Origin: Peptacetobacter sp900539645
GTDB taxonomy: Bacteria > Bacillota > Clostridia > Peptostreptococcales > Peptostreptococcaceae
Direction of reading: 5' to 3'
Assembly: GCF_047807365.1 (NCBI RefSeq)
Contig: NZ_JBLOUI010000051.1
Span: forward strand, 1 to 15,712
DNA: 15,712 nt
Positions 7,939 through 15,229 of this stretch are shown here, piece by piece. The stretch's first letter is position 1. Every line of letters starts with the position of its first letter. The notes below the pieces were generated by a model, which did not search any database, had not been told where the DNA came from, and worked only from the letters and a program-made list of their open reading frames with translations. The translations under genes and the position numbers were made by a program.

Positions 7939-10900
7939 TTACATATCATCATCGTCGAATGCACCATCATCGTAGTCCATATCGTCGTTTTCAAATCCAT
8001 CAGATAAACCATCGAAATCTATTTCTTCGTTATCTCCGAATTCGTCTTCTACTTCTTCTATAACATGAGTTTCCTCTATGTCATCTGGTATAACATCTAA
8101 TTCGAAATCTGCTACTGATATACCGTCATCTTCGTAATCAACAGATTCTTTTACTTCTATTTCCTGATCTTCAGCAGTAAGAACTTTAACATCAAGACAT
8201 AATGACTGAAGTTCTTTTATAAGAACTTTGAATGATTCTGGTATACCTGGTTCAGGTATATTTTCACCTTTAACTATCGCTTCGTAAGTTCTTACACGTC
8301 CTACAACGTCATCTGACTTAACTGTTAATATTTCCTGAAGGATATGAGCTGCTCCGTATGCTTCAAGAGCCCAAACCTCCATTTCCCCGAATCTCTGTCC
8401 ACCGAACTGAGCTTTACCTCCTAGAGGCTGCTGAGTTACTAGTGAGTAAGGTCCAGTACTTCTTGCATGAAGTTTATCATCAACTAAGTGATGTAGTTTT
8501 AGGTAATACATGTAACCAACAGTTATTCTGTTGTCGAATGAGTCACCTGTTCTACCATCATATAAAGTAAGTTTACCATCTCTTGGGTATCCAGCTTCTT
8601 CAAGAGCATCCATTATATCGTACTCGTTTGCACCATCAAATACTGATGTAGCTACATACCAACCAAGTTTTTTAGCTGCTAAACCTAAGTGAACTTCAAG
8701 TACCTGTCCGATGTTCATACGAGAAGGTACCCCCTGTGGATTAAGTACTATATCCATAGGTGTTCCGTCTTCCATGAATGGCATATCTTCTTCTGGTAAT
8801 ACTCTTGAGATAACCCCTTTGTTACCATGACGACCGGCCATCTTATCTCCGACTTTTATCTTTCTCTTCTTAGCTATGTAACATCTTACAAGTTCGTTTA
8901 CACCTGGAGATAAATCGTCTCCATTTTCTCTTGTAAACACTTTAACGTCTACTATTATACCTGATTCACCATGAGGTACTTTAAGTGAAGTATCTCTTAC
9001 TTCTCTAGCTTTTTCACCGAATATAGCTCTTAGAAGTCTTTCTTCTGCAGTAAGCTCAGTTTCACCTTTTGGAGTAACTTTACCAACTAATATATCTCCA
9101 GAATCAACTTCAGCACCTATTCTGATTATACCTCTGTCATCAAGATTCTTAATTGCAGATTCTCCAACGTTTGGTATATCTCTAGTTATTTCTTCAGGTC
9201 CAAGCTTAGTATCTCTAGCTTCACATTCGTATTCTTCTATATGTATAGTAGATAATCTATCTTCTCTTACTAATCTTTCATTTATTAAAACGGCATCTTC
9301 GTAGTTGTAACCTTCCCAAGTCATGAATGCTATGAAACAGTTTCTACCAAGTGCTATTTCTCCAAGGTCTGTTGCAGGTCCATCTGCTATAACATCCCCT
9401 GCTTTTATTTCTTCACCTTTTGATACTATAGGTGTCTGGTTTATACAAGTTCCTGCATTTGAACGTTTGAATTTAAGAAGTTTGTACTTATCTTTAGTAC
9501 CATCTTCTTTTTTGATTATTATTTCATCTGCAGATACTCTATCTACAACCCCACCATTTTTAGCAACAACAACTGCACCAGAGTCTTTTGCAGCTCTGTA
9601 TTCTATACCTGTTCCTATGATTGGAGCTTCTCTTCTTACTAGAGGCACTGCCTGACGCTGCATGTTTGATCCCATTAGGGCACGGTTGGCGTCGTCGTTT
9701 TCAAGGAATGGTATCATAGCTGTCGCAACAGATACAACCTGTTTAGGTGATATATCCATGTAGTCAACTTTATCTGGAGATAGAAGTTCTAGAGCACCAT
9801 TTACAGTTCTACATGCTATTCTGTTGTTTATGAATTCACCATCTTCAGTTAAAGGCTCATTTGCCTGTGCTCTGACGAATAAATCTTCTTCATCAGCTGT
9901 TAGATAATGTATTTCGTTTGTTACTCTTCCTGCTTCTTTATCATATTTTCTATATGGAGATTCTATAAATCCATATTCATTTACTTTTGCATATGTTCCA
10001 AGTGAGTTTATAAGACCTATATTTGGCCCTTCTGGAGTCTCTATCGGACACATTCTACCATAGTGTGAATGGTGAACGTCACGGACTTCGAACCCAGCTC
10101 TTTCTCTTGAAAGACCACCTGGTCCAAGTGCTGATAATCTTCTCTTATGAGTTAATTCAGATAATGGGTTAGTCTGGTCCATGAACTGTGATAACTGAGA
10201 ACTTCCGAAGAATTCTTTTATCGCAGCAGAAACTGGTCTTATATTAACAAGAGCCTGAGGAGTTATAGATTCCATGTCTTGAACAGTCATTCTTTCTTTT
10301 ATAACTCTTTCCATTCTTGAAAGACCTATTCTAACCTGATTCTGAAGTAATTCACCTACTGATCTTATTCTTCTGTTTCCTAAGTGGTCTATATCATCTA
10401 TAGTACCAACACCGTAGAATAAGTTGAATTCGTAACTTATTGAAGCTATTATATCGTCAAGAAGTATATGTTTTGGTATTAATTCTTTCATTCTTGATTT
10501 TATAGCTTCTTTTATTTCTTCTTCATCATCGTAGTTGTCTAATATTTCTTTTAATGTTGGGTAATGTACTTTTTCTTTTATTTTAAGATCTGATATATCG
10601 AAGTCTACATGAGCTTCTATATCAACAAAGTTATTACCTATTACTTTTATTTCTTTTTCGTCATCTACTAATAGATGAACAACATTTATACCTGCATTCT
10701 GTATATCTTTAGCAACATTGTATCCTATAGTTTCACCTGCTTTTACGAATACTTCACCAGTTTCTGGGTTAACTATATCTCTAGCAGCAACTCTATTCAT
10801 TATTCTATAGCATATTGCTAGTTTTTTATTGAATTTGTATCTACCTACTTTTGCAAGGTCGTATCTCTTTGGATCAAAGAATAGTGCATTTATTAATGAA

Positions 10901-11652
10901 GACGCACTTTCTACTGTTGGTGGTTCACCCGGTCTAAGTTTTTTGTATATTTCTATAAGACCTTCTTCAACAGTGTTAGTGTTGTCTTTTTCAAGTGTAG
11001 CTGATAATCTTTCATCTTCACCTAAAAGTTCTATTATTTCTGCATCTGTTCCTATACCTAAAGCTCTTAATAATACAGTAACTGGCTGTTTTCTAGTTCT
11101 ATCAACTCTTACTGATATAACATCGTTTGAATCAGTTTCGTATTCAAGCCATGCCCCTCTATTAGGGATAACAGTTGAAGATATTAATCTCTTACCAGTT
11201 TTATCTCTTTCTTCAGCGTAATAAACACTAGGAGATCTTACAAGCTGACTGACTATAACCCTTTCCGCACCATTTATAACGAAAGTTCCTCTTTCTGTCA
11301 TAAGTGGGAAGTCACCCATAAATACTTCCTGTTCTTTTATTTCGCCTGTTTCTTTATTTATAAGTCTAACTTTAACTTTTAGAGGTGCACAATATGTAGC
11401 ATCTCTTTCCTTACATTCTTCTATATCATATTTTGGATTTTCATCTAAAGAATAATCGACAAATTCTAATATAAGATTACCTGTATAATCCTCTATTGGT
11501 GAAATATCATCGAATACTTCTTTTAACCCTTCTTCTAAAAACCACTTATAAGAATCCACCTGGATTTCTATAAGATTTGGCACGTCAGCTATTTCCTTTA
11601 TCTTAGAAAAGCTCATTCTTTTTCTTTTACCTATCGTGACAGGATGTGGCAT
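7939..11652 (-). CDS. rpoB: DNA-directed RNA polymerase subunit beta
   Basis: Beta is the second large catalytic subunit of RNA polymerase. The preferred start MPHPVTIGKR at 11652 gives 1237 residues. An upstream in-frame GTG (11662-11664) overlaps the GAGGTG ribosome-binding site and was rejected. Landmarks include the rifampicin pocket GSSQLSQFMDQTNPLSEL (483-500) continuing THKRRLSALGPGG, and GRMCPIETPEGPNIGLI (532-548). The active-site KRKIKVGDKMAGRHGNKG (929-946) and QQPLGGKAQFGGQRFGEMEV near the C-terminus are also present. S488, D492, H502, R505 and S507 are wild type, predicting rifamycin sensitivity. Residue 142 is Ser in RSPSVYY, where most bacteria have RSPGV. The last 68 residues form an acidic tail (32 Asp/Glu, no Lys or Arg). 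Transcribed from its own promoter, upstream of rpoC. Confidence 0.99.
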   Translation of the reverse strand: MPHPVTIGKRKRMSFSKIKEIADVPNLIEIQVDSYKWFLEEGLKEVFDDISPIEDYTGNLILEFVDYSLDENPKYDIEECKERDATYCAPLKVKVRLINKETGEIKEQEVFMGDFPLMTERGTFVINGAERVIVSQLVRSPSVYYAEERDKTGKRLISSTVIPNRGAWLEYETDSNDVISVRVDRTRKQPVTVLLRALGIGTDAEIIELLGEDERLSATLEKDNTNTVEEGLIEIYKKLRPGEPPTVESASSLINALFFDPKRYDLAKVGRYKFNKKLAICYRIMNRVAARDIVNPETGEVFVKAGETIGYNVAKDIQNAGINVVHLLVDDEKEIKVIGNNFVDIEAHVDFDISDLKIKEKVHYPTLKEILDNYDDEEEIKEAIKSRMKELIPKHILLDDIIASISYEFNLFYGVGTIDDIDHLGNRRIRSVGELLQNQVRIGLSRMERVIKERMTVQDMESITPQALVNIRPVSAAIKEFFGSSQLSQFMDQTNPLSELTHKRRLSALGPGGLSRERAGFEVRDVHHSHYGRMCPIETPEGPNIGLINSLGTYAKVNEYGFIESPYRKYDKEAGRVTNEIHYLTADEEDLFVRAQANEPLTEDGEFINNRIACRTVNGALELLSPDKVDYMDISPKQVVSVATAMIPFLENDDANRALMGSNMQRQAVPLVRREAPIIGTGIEYRAAKDSGAVVVAKNGGVVDRVSADEIIIKKEDGTKDKYKLLKFKRSNAGTCINQTPIVSKGEEIKAGDVIADGPATDLGEIALGRNCFIAFMTWEGYNYEDAVLINERLVREDRLSTIHIEEYECEARDTKLGPEEITRDIPNVGESAIKNLDDRGIIRIGAEVDSGDILVGKVTPKGETELTAEERLLRAIFGEKAREVRDTSLKVPHGESGIIVDVKVFTRENGDDLSPGVNELVRCYIAKKRKIKVGDKMAGRHGNKGVISRVLPEEDMPFMEDGTPMDIVLNPQGVPSRMNIGQVLEVHLGLAAKKLGWYVATSVFDGANEYDIMDALEEAGYPRDGKLTLYDGRTGDSFDNRITVGYMYYLKLHHLVDDKLHARSTGPYSLVTQQPLGGKAQFGGQRFGEMEVWALEAYGAAHILQEILTVKSDDVVGRVRTYEAIVKGENIPEPGIPESFKVLIKELQSLCLDVKVLTAEDQEIEVKESVDYEDDGISVADFELDVIPDDIEETHVIEEVEDEFGDNEEIDFDGLSDGFENDDMDYDDGAFDDDDM

Positions 11653-11673
11653 TTCACTCTTCACCTCTCATTT

Positions 11674-11695
11674 TTCAAAGTTATTATTCAAAGTT
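11674..11695 (-). repeat. Nine-base direct repeat in the rpoB 5' untranslated region
   Basis: AACTTTGAA occurs twice on the minus strand, separated by a few bases, just upstream of the rpoB ribosome-binding site and about 20 bases after the predicted transcription start. It may be a chance feature of AT-rich sequence. No function is assigned. Confidence 0.4.
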
Positions 11696-11716
11696 CATTC
11701 TATAACGCATCTAATG

Positions 11717-11745
11717 ATTATAGCACAAATTTAAACTTTTTCCAA
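11717..11745 (-). promoter_or_regulatory. Promoter of rpoBC
   Basis: The minus strand has TTGGAA (11740-11745), a 17-base spacer and a perfect TATAAT (11717-11722) preceded by TGC, an extended -10 element. A predicted start near 11710 leaves a leader of about 58 bases before rpoB. The sequence upstream, to the rplL terminator, is A/T-rich and holds no gene that I can support. Confidence 0.85.
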
Positions 11746-11881
11746 GTATTTTTTTCTCCGAACGAAAAATTTCTTGACCTCAAATATTTTTCTAATCAAA
11801 AAATTTTTAAAAATACAGAATGCTTATCTATATAATAACTCATTACAATGCAATATAACAGAAAAAACTCTATTTTTTTGT

Positions 11882-11916
11882 AAAAAAAAAGTGTCCATTA
11901 AATTATGGACACTTTT
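11882..11916 (-). terminator. Intrinsic terminator after rplL
   Basis: In the transcript, AAGUGUCCAU and AUGGACACUU pair over at least 10 bp around a short A/U loop. Nine uridines follow. It lies about 30 bases past the rplL stop and is the strongest terminator in the window. It separates rplJL from rpoBC, which has its own promoter downstream. Confidence 0.93.
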
Positions 11917-11948
11917 GTCGTCTAGTTTATTGTTCAGTAAAATTAAAA

Positions 11949-12314
11949 CTATTTAACTTCTACTTTTGCACCAGCAGCTTCTAGTTTTTCTTTTATCTGT
12001 TCAGCTTCTTCTTTAGAAGCTCCTTCTTTAACTGCTTTAGGAGCGTTGTCAACTACTTCTTTAGCTTCTTTTAATCCTAATCCAGTTATTTCTCTAACAA
12101 CTTTTATAACACCTATTTTTGAAGATCCTGCCTCTGCTAATACTACGTCAAATTCAGTTTTTTCTTCTGCAGCAGCAGCTCCACCAGCTGCACCAGCTAC
12201 CATTACTGGAGCTGAAGCAGAAACACCGAATTTTTCTTCTGCAGCTTTAACTAATTCATTTAATTCTAAAACTTTCATGTTTTCTATAGCTTCTAATATC
12301 TGTTCTATTGTCAT
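11949..12314 (-). CDS. rplL: Large-subunit ribosomal protein L7/L12
   Basis: L7/L12 is the multicopy stalk protein that recruits translational GTPases such as EF-Tu and EF-G. The product has 121 residues, normal for the family. The N-terminal dimerisation and L10-binding helices (MTIEQILEAIENMKVLELNE) lead to an Ala/Gly-rich hinge around residues 36-52. The conserved C-terminal domain follows, with KTEFDVVLAEAG, KIGVIKVVREITGLGLKEAK and the final AGAKVEVK. The start at 12314 follows GGAGG with seven bases of spacing. An in-frame GTG three codons upstream overlaps the ribosome-binding site and was discarded. It sits 100 bases after rplJ and is followed by a strong terminator. Confidence 0.99.
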   Translation of the reverse strand: MTIEQILEAIENMKVLELNELVKAAEEKFGVSASAPVMVAGAAGGAAAAEEKTEFDVVLAEAGSSKIGVIKVVREITGLGLKEAKEVVDNAPKAVKEGASKEEAEQIKEKLEAAGAKVEVK

Positions 12315-12368
12315 TTTAAGCACCTCCGAATTTTCTCTCTTGTTTAATTTAATTAATTATATTCTGGT

Positions 12369-12383
12369 AAGTCGTTTCGACTT
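12369..12383 (-). other. Small hairpin in the rplJ-rplL spacer
   Basis: A 6-bp stem AAGUCG/CGACUU with a three-base loop lies between rplJ and rplL, roughly 30 bases after the rplJ stop. No uridine run follows. Its role is unknown. It could influence the higher synthesis of L7/L12 relative to L10 that stalk stoichiometry requires. Confidence 0.5.
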
Positions 12384-12414
12384 TTTCCCGTTTATTTGTT
12401 GGACTAAGCAGCTA

Positions 12415-12915
12415 TTAAGCTTCTTCTTCCTGTTTCTTTGCTATCGCATCTACTAAGTATACGAAGTTTGATACTGGAGCTTTTAAGCTTCCAAGTAATT
12501 TTGCGATAAGTTCTTCTCTTGATGGTATGTTTGCTAATTCCATTATCTTAGCTTCATCGTAGAATTCACCTTCAATTACACCCATTTTTAACTGCATTTT
12601 TGGATGAGTTTCTATGAATTTTTTAAGTATTCTAGCTGGAGCAACTGGATCATCGTATCCAAATGCTATAGCGTTAGTTCCTACTAATAATTCATCGTTG
12701 AACTGTTCTATTCCTACTTCCTGAGCAGCTCTTCTTACTAAAGTGTTTTTGTATACTTTGTAATCAACACCAGCTTCTCTCATAACTTTTCTTAATTCTG
12801 TAACTTCAGCAACTGTTAATCCTTTGTAGTCAACTACAACTGCAGAAGAAGAATTATTTAATTTTTCTACTATTTCAGAAACAACTAATGATTTAACTTC
12901 TAAAGCTTTTCTCAT
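12415..12915 (-). CDS. rplJ: Large-subunit ribosomal protein L10
   Basis: L10 anchors L7/L12 dimers to the ribosome at the base of the stalk, next to L11. The product has 166 residues from MRKALEVKSLVVSEIVEKL. It shows the conserved AVVVDYKGLTVAEVTELRK and VYKNTLVRRAA segments in the rRNA-binding domain. A C-terminal region rich in charged residues carries the L7/L12 binding helix. The start codon lies 11 bases after GGAGG, a little far. An in-frame GTG closer upstream (12925-12927) overlaps the ribosome-binding site and would extend the protein by four residues, so it was not used. It has its own promoter and an L10-binding leader with an attenuator, so L10 with L7/L12 probably represses its own synthesis. 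Confidence 0.98.
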   Translation of the reverse strand: MRKALEVKSLVVSEIVEKLNNSSSAVVVDYKGLTVAEVTELRKVMREAGVDYKVYKNTLVRRAAQEVGIEQFNDELLVGTNAIAFGYDDPVAPARILKKFIETHPKMQLKMGVIEGEFYDEAKIMELANIPSREELIAKLLGSLKAPVSNFVYLVDAIAKKQEEEA

Positions 12916-12971
12916 TAATCTGCGCACCTCCTTATCAAATAGATGTTATTTTATTTACCGTATCATTTAAA

Positions 12972-13001
12972 AAGCCTCTGTATCGACGGACGCAGAGGCT
13001 T
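12972..13001 (-). terminator. Attenuator terminator in the rplJ leader
   Basis: The transcript pairs AAGCCUCUG with CAGAGGCUU (9 bp, 12-base loop), followed by uridines and AAAUG. It lies downstream of the L10-binding structure and upstream of rplJ. GAGGUUU at the 3' end of the leader (13025-13031) can pair with AAGCCUC of the 5' arm, giving a 7-bp antiterminator. This arrangement matches the attenuation of rplJL by L10(L12)4 established in Bacillus subtilis. Confidence 0.8.
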
Positions 13002-13019
13002 AAACATTCTAAATAATAT

Positions 13020-13075
13020 ATCTAAAACCTCGGCGGGAAATTAAGCTTACGCACCCACTGTCTACGGCAAATCTA
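13020..13075 (-). ncRNA. L10 ribosomal-protein leader
   Basis: The transcript contains the hallmark strings of the L10 leader family: GCCGUAGACAG, then GUGGGUGCGUAAGCUUAAU, then CCCGCCGAGGU. GUGGG pairs with CCCGC through one wobble, and the intervening bases resemble the kinked L10-binding site. It lies between the rplJ promoter and the attenuator hairpin. L10 bound with L7/L12 would favour termination before rplJ. Borders are approximate. Confidence 0.88.
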
Positions 13076-13099
13076 TTCTTTTTTTACATTGACTATGAT

Positions 13100-13128
13100 A
13101 TAATATCATTTTTGTCAACCTGTGTCAA
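13100..13128 (-). promoter_or_regulatory. Promoter of rplJL
   Basis: The minus strand shows TTGACA (13123-13128), a 17-base spacer and TATTAT (13100-13105). A second TTGACA (13113-13118) within the spacer is too close to serve this -10. The predicted start near 13093 gives a leader of about 180 bases containing the L10 site. The promoter starts right after the rplA stop at 13143. Confidence 0.83.
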
Positions 13129-13142
13129 CAGTTTTTTTAAAA

Positions 13143-13841
13143 TTATTCAGTAACTCTTGCTGGGTTAACTTTTACACCAGGTCCCATTGAAGAAGCAACT
13201 GATATACTTCTTAAGTACTGACCTTTAGCAGCAGATGGTTTAGCTTTTATTATAGCTTCCATTAAAACTGCAAAGTTCTGAGCAAGTTTTTCTCCACCGA
13301 ATGATACTTTTCCTATTGGAACGTGTATTATGTTAGTTTTGTCTAATCTGTATTCAACTTTACCAGCTTTTATTTCGTTAACAGCTTTAGTTACGTCGAA
13401 TGTAACAGTTCCTGATTTAGGGTTAGGCATTAAACCTTTTGGTCCTAATACTCTACCTAGTCTACCAACTACACCCATCATGTCTGGAGTAGCAACAACT
13501 ATATCGAAATCGAACCAGTTTTCTCCCTGTATTTTCTGTACCATTTCTTCAGCACCTACGAAATCAGCTCCAGCAGCTTCAGCTTCTTTAGCTTTTTCAC
13601 CTTTAGCGAAAACTAAAACTTTTTTAGTTTTACCAGTACCGTTTGGTAATACAACAGCACCTCTAACCTGCTGATCTGCGTGTCTTGAGTCAACACCTAA
13701 TCTTATGTGTGCTTCAACTGTTTCGTCGAATTTAGCTTCTGCAACTTCACATACTAATGATAAAGCCTGAGAAGCATCGTATAAATTACTTCTGTCTATT
13801 TTGCTTAACGCGTTTGCGTATCTTTTACCTCTTTTAGCCAT
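13143..13841 (-). CDS. rplA: Large-subunit ribosomal protein L1
   Basis: L1 forms the mobile L1 stalk that helps release deacylated tRNA from the E site, and it can bind its own mRNA as a repressor. The product has 232 residues, typical of bacterial L1. It begins MAKRGKRYANALSKID and contains the domain II signature GRLGRVLGPKGLMPNPKSGT. The C-terminal half of domain I has GKVEYRLDKTNIIHVPIGK and the closing SVASSMGPGVKVNP. The start at 13841 follows GGAGG with ten bases of spacing. It is the last gene of the rpmG-secE-nusG-rplK-rplA unit. A clear L1-binding stem abuts its ribosome-binding site. No intrinsic terminator is seen immediately after it, so some transcripts may continue into the rplJ leader. 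Confidence 0.99.
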   Translation of the reverse strand: MAKRGKRYANALSKIDRSNLYDASQALSLVCEVAEAKFDETVEAHIRLGVDSRHADQQVRGAVVLPNGTGKTKKVLVFAKGEKAKEAEAAGADFVGAEEMVQKIQGENWFDFDIVVATPDMMGVVGRLGRVLGPKGLMPNPKSGTVTFDVTKAVNEIKAGKVEYRLDKTNIIHVPIGKVSFGGEKLAQNFAVLMEAIIKAKPSAAKGQYLRSISVASSMGPGVKVNPARVTE

Positions 13842-13858
13842 TATTAATTTTCCTCCTT

Positions 13859-13887
13859 GTGGTAATTTCGGTCTTTAGACCTCCCAC
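13859..13887 (-). promoter_or_regulatory. L1-binding operator in mRNA ahead of rplA
   Basis: The transcript folds as GUGG-GA-GGUC-UAAA-GACC-GAAAUUA-CCAC: two 4-bp stems separated by an asymmetric internal loop. This is the arrangement of L1 sites on rRNA and on ribosomal mRNAs. Its last base is directly followed by AAGGAGG, the rplA ribosome-binding site. L1 binding would therefore block initiation on rplA. Confidence 0.8.
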
Positions 13888-13980
13888 TTCATATAAAACA
13901 AAGTGTTTTAAATTCTAATTTAATATTTTTTAATTTCCGATAAATCGGTCTTTGATGTTTAAAAGTTAATCAACTAATAA

Positions 13981-14406
13981 TTAGTCAACTACTTCTACAC
14001 CCATACTTCTAGCTGTACCAGCTATCATGCTCATTGCTGCTTCAACGTTAGCTGCATTTAAGTCAGGCATTTTTAATTCTGCTATTTCTCTTACCTGTGC
14101 AGATGTTATTTTAGCAACTTTCTTTTTGTTAGGTTCTCCTGATGCTGATTTAAGATTACAAGCTTTCTTTATTAAAACAGCAGCTGGAGGAGTTTTAGTT
14201 ATGAAACTGAATGATCTATCCTGATATACAGTTATAACAACTGGTATTATCATTCCAGCCTGATCTGCAGTTTTTGCATTAAATTCCTTTGTGAATCCCA
14301 TTATGTTGACACCGTGCTGTCCTAGTGCTGGACCAACTGGTGGTGCTGGTGTAGCTTTTCCAGCAGGTATCTGTAATTTTATCTGACCTATTACTTTTTT
14401 AGCCAT
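13981..14406 (-). CDS. rplK: Large-subunit ribosomal protein L11
   Basis: L11 binds the GTPase-associated centre of 23S rRNA with L10. It is needed for factor-dependent GTP hydrolysis and for RelA-type stringent signalling, and it is part of the thiostrepton site. The product has 141 residues, the standard length. It shows the proline-rich N-terminal domain (ATPAPPVGPALGQHGVNIM, around residues 18-36) and the C-terminal rRNA-binding domain ending KMPDLNAANVEAAMSMIAGTARSMGVEVVD, given here only as its location near residues 112-141. The start at 14406 follows GGAGG with ten bases of spacing. The nusG stop codon merges with this site, so the two genes are 15 bases apart and are probably coupled. 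Confidence 0.98.
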   Translation of the reverse strand: MAKKVIGQIKLQIPAGKATPAPPVGPALGQHGVNIMGFTKEFNAKTADQAGMIIPVVITVYQDRSFSFITKTPPAAVLIKKACNLKSASGEPNKKKVAKITSAQVREIAELKMPDLNAANVEAAMSMIAGTARSMGVEVVD

Positions 14407-14421
14407 TTAAAGTGCACCTCC

Positions 14422-14964
14422 TTAGATTTTCTCTATACTTTGAATCCCTATAGTTACTGGGGACTTTCTACCGAATATTTCTGTTAATAATTTTACTTCT
14501 TTTTTCTCCGCGTTAACTTCTTCTACAGTACCTACGTTACCTGCAAAAGATCCATTTATGATTTTAACAACGTCGCCAGGTTCAAAATCTACGTCACCAC
14601 CTACAACTTCCTGAGCAGGTAATTCTATTCCCATAGCAATTACTTCCTCTTCGCTTAATGGTACAGGTTTTGATCCAGGGCCAACAAATCCAGTAACGCC
14701 TTTAGTATTTCTAACTACGTACCAAGATTCATCTGTTATAATCATTTTTATTAATACATAACTTGGATAAACTTTACGTTGTCTTATCTTTTCATTTCCT
14801 TTTGGAGTTTTTTCTACTACATTTTCAGTAGGAACAACAACGTGAGTTATGATATTTTCCATTCCTCTTGTTATTACCGCTCTTTCTATAGTAGCTTTAA
14901 CTTTATTTTCATGTCCTGAATAAGTATGAACAACGTACCATTTTGCTTCTTGTAATTCTGACAT
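14422..14964 (-). CDS. nusG: Transcription elongation and antitermination factor NusG
   Basis: NusG binds the RNA polymerase clamp through its N-terminal domain and contacts the ribosome or other partners through a KOW domain. The product has 180 residues. The NGN domain begins at KWYVVHTYSGHENKVK (8-23) and includes RKVYPSYVLIKM and the VRNTKGVTGFVG segment. The KOW domain (about 127-180) contains FEPGDVVKIINGSFAGNVG and ends SIEKI. The start at 14964 follows AAGGAG with eight bases of spacing. It is 18 bases after secE, the usual secE-nusG pair. One glutamine here (residue 5) is CAA, showing that CAG is preferred but not exclusive in this locus. Confidence 0.99.
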   Translation of the reverse strand: MSELQEAKWYVVHTYSGHENKVKATIERAVITRGMENIITHVVVPTENVVEKTPKGNEKIRQRKVYPSYVLIKMIITDESWYVVRNTKGVTGFVGPGSKPVPLSEEEVIAMGIELPAQEVVGGDVDFEPGDVVKIINGSFAGNVGTVEEVNAEKKEVKLLTEIFGRKSPVTIGIQSIEKI

Positions 14965-14982
14965 AATTCTTACTCCTTTACC

Positions 14983-15201
14983 TTACTTTAGTAATAATGC
15001 AAGGGCACCAGATAGTACTGTATCTATCCCCCATATTGCTAAAGTTGAAAATATAACTACTGCTAAAACCACACCTGTGTTGCGGAACAGTTCTTTTCTA
15101 GTCGGCCAAGTTACTCTTTTAAGCTCAGCTTTTGTTTCTCTGAAGTAACCAAACAGACCAGTTTTTTCTTTCTTTTCAACAGCCTGATTTTCTTCTGCCA
15201 T
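14983..15201 (-). CDS. secE: Preprotein translocase subunit SecE
   Basis: SecE is the essential small membrane subunit that clamps SecY in the protein export channel. The product has 72 residues, of the short Gram-positive type with one transmembrane helix. It has a charged N-terminal segment, an amphipathic stretch (FGYFRETKAELKRVTWPTRKE, around residues 17-37) holding the conserved WPTRKE signature, then a single hydrophobic helix at about 42-64. The start ATG at 15201 is five bases after GGGG of the ribosome-binding site. An in-frame GTG at 15208-15210 overlaps that site and was rejected. It lies 28 bases after rpmG and 18 bases before nusG. Confidence 0.97.
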   Translation of the reverse strand: MAEENQAVEKKEKTGLFGYFRETKAELKRVTWPTRKELFRNTGVVLAVVIFSTLAIWGIDTVLSGALALLLK

Positions 15202-15229
15202 TAATTTCACCCCTTAAAGTAAAACGAAA

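Noticed and set aside
9323..9655. A 110-codon plus-strand frame inside rpoB
   Set aside because: It lies entirely opposite conserved RpoB coding sequence and shows no family features or initiation signal.
11644..11956. Two 60-63 codon plus-strand frames in the rplL-rpoB gap
   Set aside because: They are AT-rich, Phe/Leu/Lys/Asn-dominated translations without a ribosome-binding site, overlapping the rpoB promoter and the rplL terminator.
12046..12456. A 136-codon open frame on the plus strand opposite rplL and the rplJ end
   Set aside because: It is antisense to a certain ribosomal gene with low-complexity Ser/Ala/Thr content and has no ribosome-binding site. It is a codon-bias shadow.
13113..13118. 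A second TTGACA as the rplJ -35 element
   Set aside because: It is only 7 bases from the best -10 (TATTAT), whereas the upstream copy gives exactly 17 bases.
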